DNA of 64,000 bases from Mauremys mutica. Its lineage: Eukaryota > Chordata > Testudines > Geoemydidae. The stretch is taken from NCBI RefSeq assembly GCF_020497125.1, contig NC_059072.1, positions 70,191,697 through 70,255,696 on the forward strand. The letters are read 5' to 3'. The translations under genes and the position numbers were made by a program. Shown here piece after piece: positions 59,005 to 64,000 of this stretch. A model generated the notes under the pieces. That model had not been told where the DNA came from. It saw only the letters and a list, made by a program, of their open reading frames with translations, and searched no databases. How positions within the stretch are numbered: position 1 is the first letter of the stretch; each line of letters begins with the position of its first letter.

Positions 59005-59617
59005 TAATACTACATATTCCTTTGCAACTGTGCAAAGTGGTACTATTCAGCTTTGGGTATTCACATACTGTCTTTACTCTAGGAGAGTCAACTTCACTGC
59101 GCCAAAGTTTGGATGGACCTTATACACTCACGCTCCATAGAGTAGGCCATCCAAGACTTGATGAACACACACATATTTTAAGAGAAAAACAATACATGTT
59201 TTTTTAAAGCAATCAATTTGATATAAGCCAATCAAACGTTTACAAGGATACAACAATAATAAAGCAGTATGCAATGCACATGTGATTCTTACCATTATTA
59301 AATAACTTGTCCAGATCATTGGTGCCCATTCAACCTACATTGACTGTCATTAAGCCTCCCTCTTTAATTTGATTTTCATGGTGGGTAGGTGTGGCTGGTT
59401 CTAAAGATCCTAAGGATTCACTATAGATAGGACTTAGTTTTTAGGTAATTTTCATATTGATCTTAAAGTAACCATACTTTTAATTAGGGAGGCTGTCTAG
59501 ATTATTTTTAAAAAATTAGATTAACCTTGAAGGTGATTAAAATTTCTTTATATTAATGGACAGATTATGCAGTGGCTAGATAGTATCGTGCAATGTGTTT
59601 CAATCAATTGGTCACAA
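59005..59617. other. Intergenic stretch
   Basis: Nothing recognised. Confidence 0.4.
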
Positions 59618-60990
59618 TCTCTGGGTTTGATGGGTGTCATTGTAACTGAATGCACCATGTAGTCACACACTACACAATATTAATCTTTATACAAAGTATG
59701 CCTTGTGCAGTATCATTTGAAGACTAATAACTTACTAGTTAATAATATCATGGTGAAACGTGGGTAGCAACATTATATGTAACGTTATCAACATAAAATG
59801 AAATTATGACTGAAATGTTGCTACCAGTCACATATGGGGAGTAGATAAACCTGTTTCTCAAAGACAAAGGACAAGCTGAGGCCTCTAGCCAGATGTCATC
59901 AAAGTTGATGGGCAGTCACCTGTCAAGAGGCCATTTCTTGGCAAAGAAAGGGACAAAAAGAGATCAATCTACATTTTAGCAAACAGCAGCATGGAATCTC
60001 CTATCACAAGACTGCATGACTCATAGAAACTGGGTTTCATAGAAAATCAGGGTTGGAAGGAACATCAGGCTGTCATCTAGTCCAACCCCCCGCTCAAAAC
60101 AGGACCAATCCCCAAACAGATTTTTGCCCCAGATCCCTAAATGGCTCCCTAAAGGACTGAACTCACAACCCTGGGTTTAGCAGGCCAATGCTCAAACAAC
60201 TCCAATTTCAGAGCAGGAATTAAATTTATCTAGGGGTAACCCTCAGGAAAATCCATTTCAAAGAGTGACTGGACTATAAAAGTGAGGGACAAAACCATCC
60301 CAAGGTATTTCTCCCTACCTCTCTTTCTCCTAAGATGACAACAGCAGCAGCCATTTGACTTTGGGAGAGAGCCCAAGCTGAAATTTGGTCAGTCCTGTTA
60401 CTAGGAATGTGTTGTAAGAATTTTCTCTTGAACCACATCTAGTTTGTTACGTTTTAGCACTAGAAAGCATTTTATCTTTTTCTCTCTTGTAACCATTTCT
60501 GACTGTAATGCTTTGTACTTGTACTCATTTAAACTCTCTCTCGCTTTCTACTTAAATAAATGTTTTATTCTTTAATCAAAACTAAGCCAGTGTGGCATTC
60601 CAATTGAATTGTTTGAGTAATTCCATTTAAATTAGCAAACTGTTGGCTATTGTTCCCTTACAGGGGCAATGGACCTAACATATCTGAACTGTCCAGGAAA
60701 GGGCTGGACAGTGCAGAATACACATTATGGGGGAAAACTCAGATCTGGGAATGTGTTGGGGTCATCTTGTAAGTGGTCACCAAGGCTGGTGGAAGCCAGA
60801 GTGTGCTGTCAAGCTGCAGCTATGCACAGACACTCCAAGTGTAACCTCCATGCTGTTTGGCTGCTTGTGAGGGATCCACGGTGGGAGCTACAGCAGCAAA
60901 AAATTGAGGCACCCCAGGTTGCACGACAGGTGGTAAAAACCCCTCACTGGTCTGGATTGCACTCCAGAATGTCAGTCACAAAGTTGCAAG
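59618..60990 (+). mobile_element. Probable LTR-like retroelement remnant, split by a SINE
   Basis: AT-rich repeat-like sequence with AATAAA at 60556-60561 followed by TTTTATTCTTT, as in an LTR R/U5 boundary. A SINE (60039-60213) interrupts it. Boundaries are not resolved. Confidence 0.35.
60039..60213 (-). repeat. Tailed SINE (tRNA head, CR1-like tail), minus orientation
   Basis: On the - strand it runs from a tRNA-like head (box B-like GGTTGTGAGTTCAGTCC) to GGGGTTGGACTAGATGACAG and ends in ...CCTGATTTTCTATG, the CR1-type tail. This is typical of turtle SINEs. Confidence 0.7.
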
Positions 60991-61149
60991 GTATTAAAAG
61001 TTTTATTACAATCTAAACCAAAGAAAATCTCACTCCCATACTTACCACATCCTTGCCCTTCAATGTCAGGTATTCTGACATGTCAACACACACGCAACTA
61101 ACTTAGGCTTATCATTATGACTGATTTTTTTATACTTACTTTTAAAGTA

Positions 61150-61317
61150 CACCTCTACCCCGATATAACAAGACCCGATATAACACAAATTAGGATAGAA
61201 TGCGGTAAAGCAGCACTCCAGGGGGGCGGGGCTGTGTGCTCCAGATCAAAGCAAGTTCGATGTAACACGGTAAGATTTTTTGGCTCCTGAGGACAGCGTA
61301 AAATCGGGGTATAGGTG
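61150..61317. mobile_element. TA-flanked MITE, relative of 13089-13525
   Basis: The left end CACCTCTACCCCGATATAAC is identical to that of the 13089 element. The right end is ATCGGGGTATAGGTG, with TA on both sides. Confidence 0.8.
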
Positions 61318-61371
61318 TACATTGCAAAGGAGTTGTGAAAATGTTCAATTTCAAATAAGGGGTCACCAAGA

Positions 61372-61575
61372 TGAAGAGGTTGAGTAGCATTGGTCCAGTA
61401 GAATGGTTCTTACTTTGTATGCAAGTAATCATGGGTCTAAATCCCAGCTCATCTTCCACAGATGTGGGGGAAATGTACTTTTATGAGGTTTATTACTTGT
61501 GGTATGTAGGTGGCCAGACTAAATAATCACTAAATGATGTTCACTTCTGGCTTTAAAATCTACGAATCTCAAGAG
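61372..61575 (+). repeat. Tailed SINE, plus orientation
   Basis: A tRNA-like head (GTCCAGTAGAATGGTTCTTA, GGGTCTAAATCCCAG) is followed by a CR1-like tail: GGCCAGACTAAATAATCAC, then TTCTGGCTTTAAAATCTACG and AATCTC. Confidence 0.65.
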
Positions 61576-61754
61576 TATGAATGGAATGCCAGCCAGTTGG
61601 TTACTCCTGGGAGTTTTATTTCAATTTAATCTTGTGGAAGTAGAGAGAGAATGGATGGGGATGTGAAGGGGATTTCAATGCAAACAGTCCCCTCAGTGAG
61701 CAAGAATCAGGCTAGCTGTAACCCTAGTAACATGAAGCTCGTAGAAGGGAGGAT

Positions 61755-62054
61755 TGTGTGAGGCGAGTGGGAAAGAACTGCATGAGAAGTTGTTGTGACC
61801 TTGTGTTAGATAAGTATGGAATGTAGACTGGCGTCTAAATAGAGGTAAGAAAAATAAGACATCAGGAAGACCTATGTATAAACAAAATGCAGCTGTTGCC
61901 CATTATTGTATGTAACAAAGGTATAAATGCTTGCTGTAATTGTTTACCTGGAGAGAGACCTGTTTAGCTCTCTCACTCCACACAATTGCTAGAGATAATA
62001 AAGTATCTGACTTGCTGCACCCAAGCTGAATGAGAACTCTGTTTTCCTCCGACA
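61755..62054 (+). mobile_element. Probable solo LTR of an endogenous retroelement
   Basis: A TG...CA-bounded stretch with TATAAA (61922-61927), AATAAA (61997-62002) and a CT-rich U5-like end. No clean target duplication or internal region seen. Confidence 0.5.
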
Positions 62055-62176
62055 ATCTCCATTTACTGAAATAAAATAAAAAGGTCCTGAACATGTTTAC
62101 AAAACAAAAGGTTTAATTAAGAGAAAGGCCTACATACATTAGTCAAAGAAAATGTATCGAATATTATTGTCCCTTA

Positions 62177-62428
62177 GGGTATGTCTACACTTACCTGTGG
62201 AGCGATCGATCCATCAGGGGTCAATTTATTGCATCTAGCGAAGACATGATAAATCGACTGCCAAGCGCTCTCCCATCAACTCCACCGGGGCAAGAGGTGC
62301 AGGCAGAGTTGAAGGGGGAGCGTCAGCAGTCGACCACGGTAAGTACTTCGACTTCAGCTATGTTATTCACATAGCTGAAGTTGCATAACTTAGATCGATT
62401 CCCTCCCCACCCCCGTGTAGACCAGGCC
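62177..62428. mobile_element. Harbinger-type MITE, 252 bp
   Basis: GGGTATGTCTACACTTAC at the left and GTGTAGACCAGGCC at the right, with exact TTA duplications (62174-62176 and 62429-62431). Non-coding, with GATCGAT-type subterminal repeats. Confidence 0.85.
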
Positions 62429-62431
62429 TTA

Positions 62432-63856
62432 GAAATAGCAAAAAAATGGAGTAAAATGGCTTAAAACTTAAAGTTAAGAGATACTTTATATATAACCATC
62501 TACAACCAGGGCTCAAAAAATTAGGTACTTATCTTGCAATGAACTCCAACGGGCAAATCTCTGCATCATGTCTCGTTCCCCTTCAAGTTCAGTCTGATCA
62601 AGTCATATGATCAGTTTAATCTCCACATTAAGATTTTCTAATGTTTATAGATATTCTCTCTGAGTCATCAGGGCCTCAAAGAAACCAGTCACACCTACTC
62701 ACTCAGAAAGTTAAATTAAAGATTGAGACTTAATAAAGGGCAGTTCTGATGGTGGCACCATATATTGCATGATGTAGGTATGCTACTCAAGAAAAATCAA
62801 TTAAATGGTAACCATTAATTTTCACAAGTTAATTAGTAAGGGTAAGAACTAAATTTTAGTTACATACTGCTCTGATACTGCCATATCCTTGTTCAAATTT
62901 GATCAGCTTAATAATTGTTCCAAAACTCTTTATTTTTAATGGAAAAATATATACATAAGTACTTCTGTTATTCAGTGAGTTCCATGTGGGCTTGCCAGGT
63001 TTTTTAGTATGTTTCTCAAGCAGTTACTTCCCCTTCAGTACTTTATTCCCTTGGCCCAGAGTTAGGGTATAAATGTCAGTGTCACACACCGAAATTTGCA
63101 TTCTTTCATAATGCTTAGTTTGTTTCAAATCTGCTTCCAGAAACTGAAGAAATTAAACAAGTGTCTTATGATAGGTACCTGCGTACCCTACATGGAAACA
63201 ATGCCACATACACTGCAGTCACATTATAATGTGTAGAAGACAAATAGTTAAGAAACACACACCACACATATGAAAAATAAATATTAGCTCTGATAAACAG
63301 AATGACATATAATATATAAAAATACAACTGGTTGCTTTTACAAAAAAAGTTATCAGATTTAACATCTCCATATCTGAAGCATGTTATACTGTTAGAGAAA
63401 CATTTCTTCAAAAAACCCCAAAACAAACAATCCCCTAACATACTCCTCACAAATTCTTATGGCCTGATGTTTAGCGTTCTGTACCAACCCTCCTTCCCCA
63501 ACTTGCTTTTTGTATTATGCAATACTGAAAACCTTCATGTAAGGTTTAAAACTCCTAATTGCTCTCACATACATGATGTGAATGGTGAAAAGATACTATT
63601 GTACCTTTTCAGTTGTTTACGATGTGACAGAGAGGATACCAAATGATTTTTCTTTTCAAGCTCCAAAGATTTTACAGTGCTTATTTAGGTCCATAAATCC
63701 CCAACATAGTCTCTCTGTCATGAACATGTTTTTGAATCTTTTCATCAGTGTTCACTGGCAGTATAGCAACGCTGATAACCCCAAGTCTTAAATCTTCAAA
63801 GTAGAAAAACAGTTCCTTTGCAAGTGTAAAGAAATGCAAGTGTTCCAGCTGGCAAA
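62432..63856 (-). other. Probable KRR1 3' UTR and downstream region
   Basis: AT-rich DNA downstream of the KRR1 stop on its transcribed strand. AATAAA on the - strand occurs at 63047-63042 and 62934-62929, both plausible polyadenylation signals. The true transcript end cannot be chosen from sequence. I recognise no other gene here. Confidence 0.4.

Positions 63857-64000
<144 letters not shown>

Overview
The window looks like vertebrate genomic DNA from a reptile, most likely a turtle. The evidence is split genes with GT/AG introns, CR1 3' tails, tRNA-headed SINEs ending in CR1-type tails, DIRS tyrosine-recombinase retroelements, and many PIF/Harbinger elements with GG(G)..(C)CC ends and 3-bp target duplications. 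This is a judgement from repeat types; no database search was run.

Host genes are few. Three CAP-superfamily genes of the GLIPR1 / GLIPR1-like type lie in tandem on the + strand. Gene C is at 11986-12261 (only its last two coding exons are visible), gene A at 20722-28739 (six exons, 306 aa) and gene B at 40452-52431 (six exons, 271 aa). The last coding exon of KRR1 enters from the right on the - strand (64000-63857). This is the vertebrate order GLIPR1-like cluster / GLIPR1 / KRR1, so gene B is the best GLIPR1 candidate. A and B each have a signal peptide, a CAP domain with the usual His/Glu/Glu/His cavity residues, a Cys-rich segment and a C-terminal membrane helix. Gene A also has a proline-rich linker made of a 24-nt tandem repeat. 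Splice phases are identical in A and B, and C matches them for its last two exons.

Mobile DNA fills most of the rest. 1-11985: a DIRS tyrosine-recombinase remnant with inverted terminal repeats, an old Harbinger transposase, and a large young two-gene Harbinger element (4571-9477) that appears inserted into the old one. 12262-20721: a TA-flanked MITE, a fold-back MITE, the 5' end of a DIRS-like element, a pair of direct repeats near tRNA-Asp-like and tRNA-His-like sequences, and a GC-rich LTR-retroelement piece with a minus-strand TATA box. Introns of A and B carry internally deleted Harbinger elements, including one inserted inside another MITE. Between A and B are a DIRS-like gag fragment, a degraded CR1 reverse transcriptase, a 3.9-kb two-gene Harbinger element with intact TAA target duplications, and a hAT element with an 8-bp target duplication. 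Between B and KRR1 are MITEs, LTR fragments and SINEs.

In the two large Harbinger elements the DDE transposase gene and the Myb/SANT-like accessory gene converge. In the 4571-9477 element the transposase is interrupted by only one stop codon. I saw no CRISPR array, operon or other prokaryotic feature.
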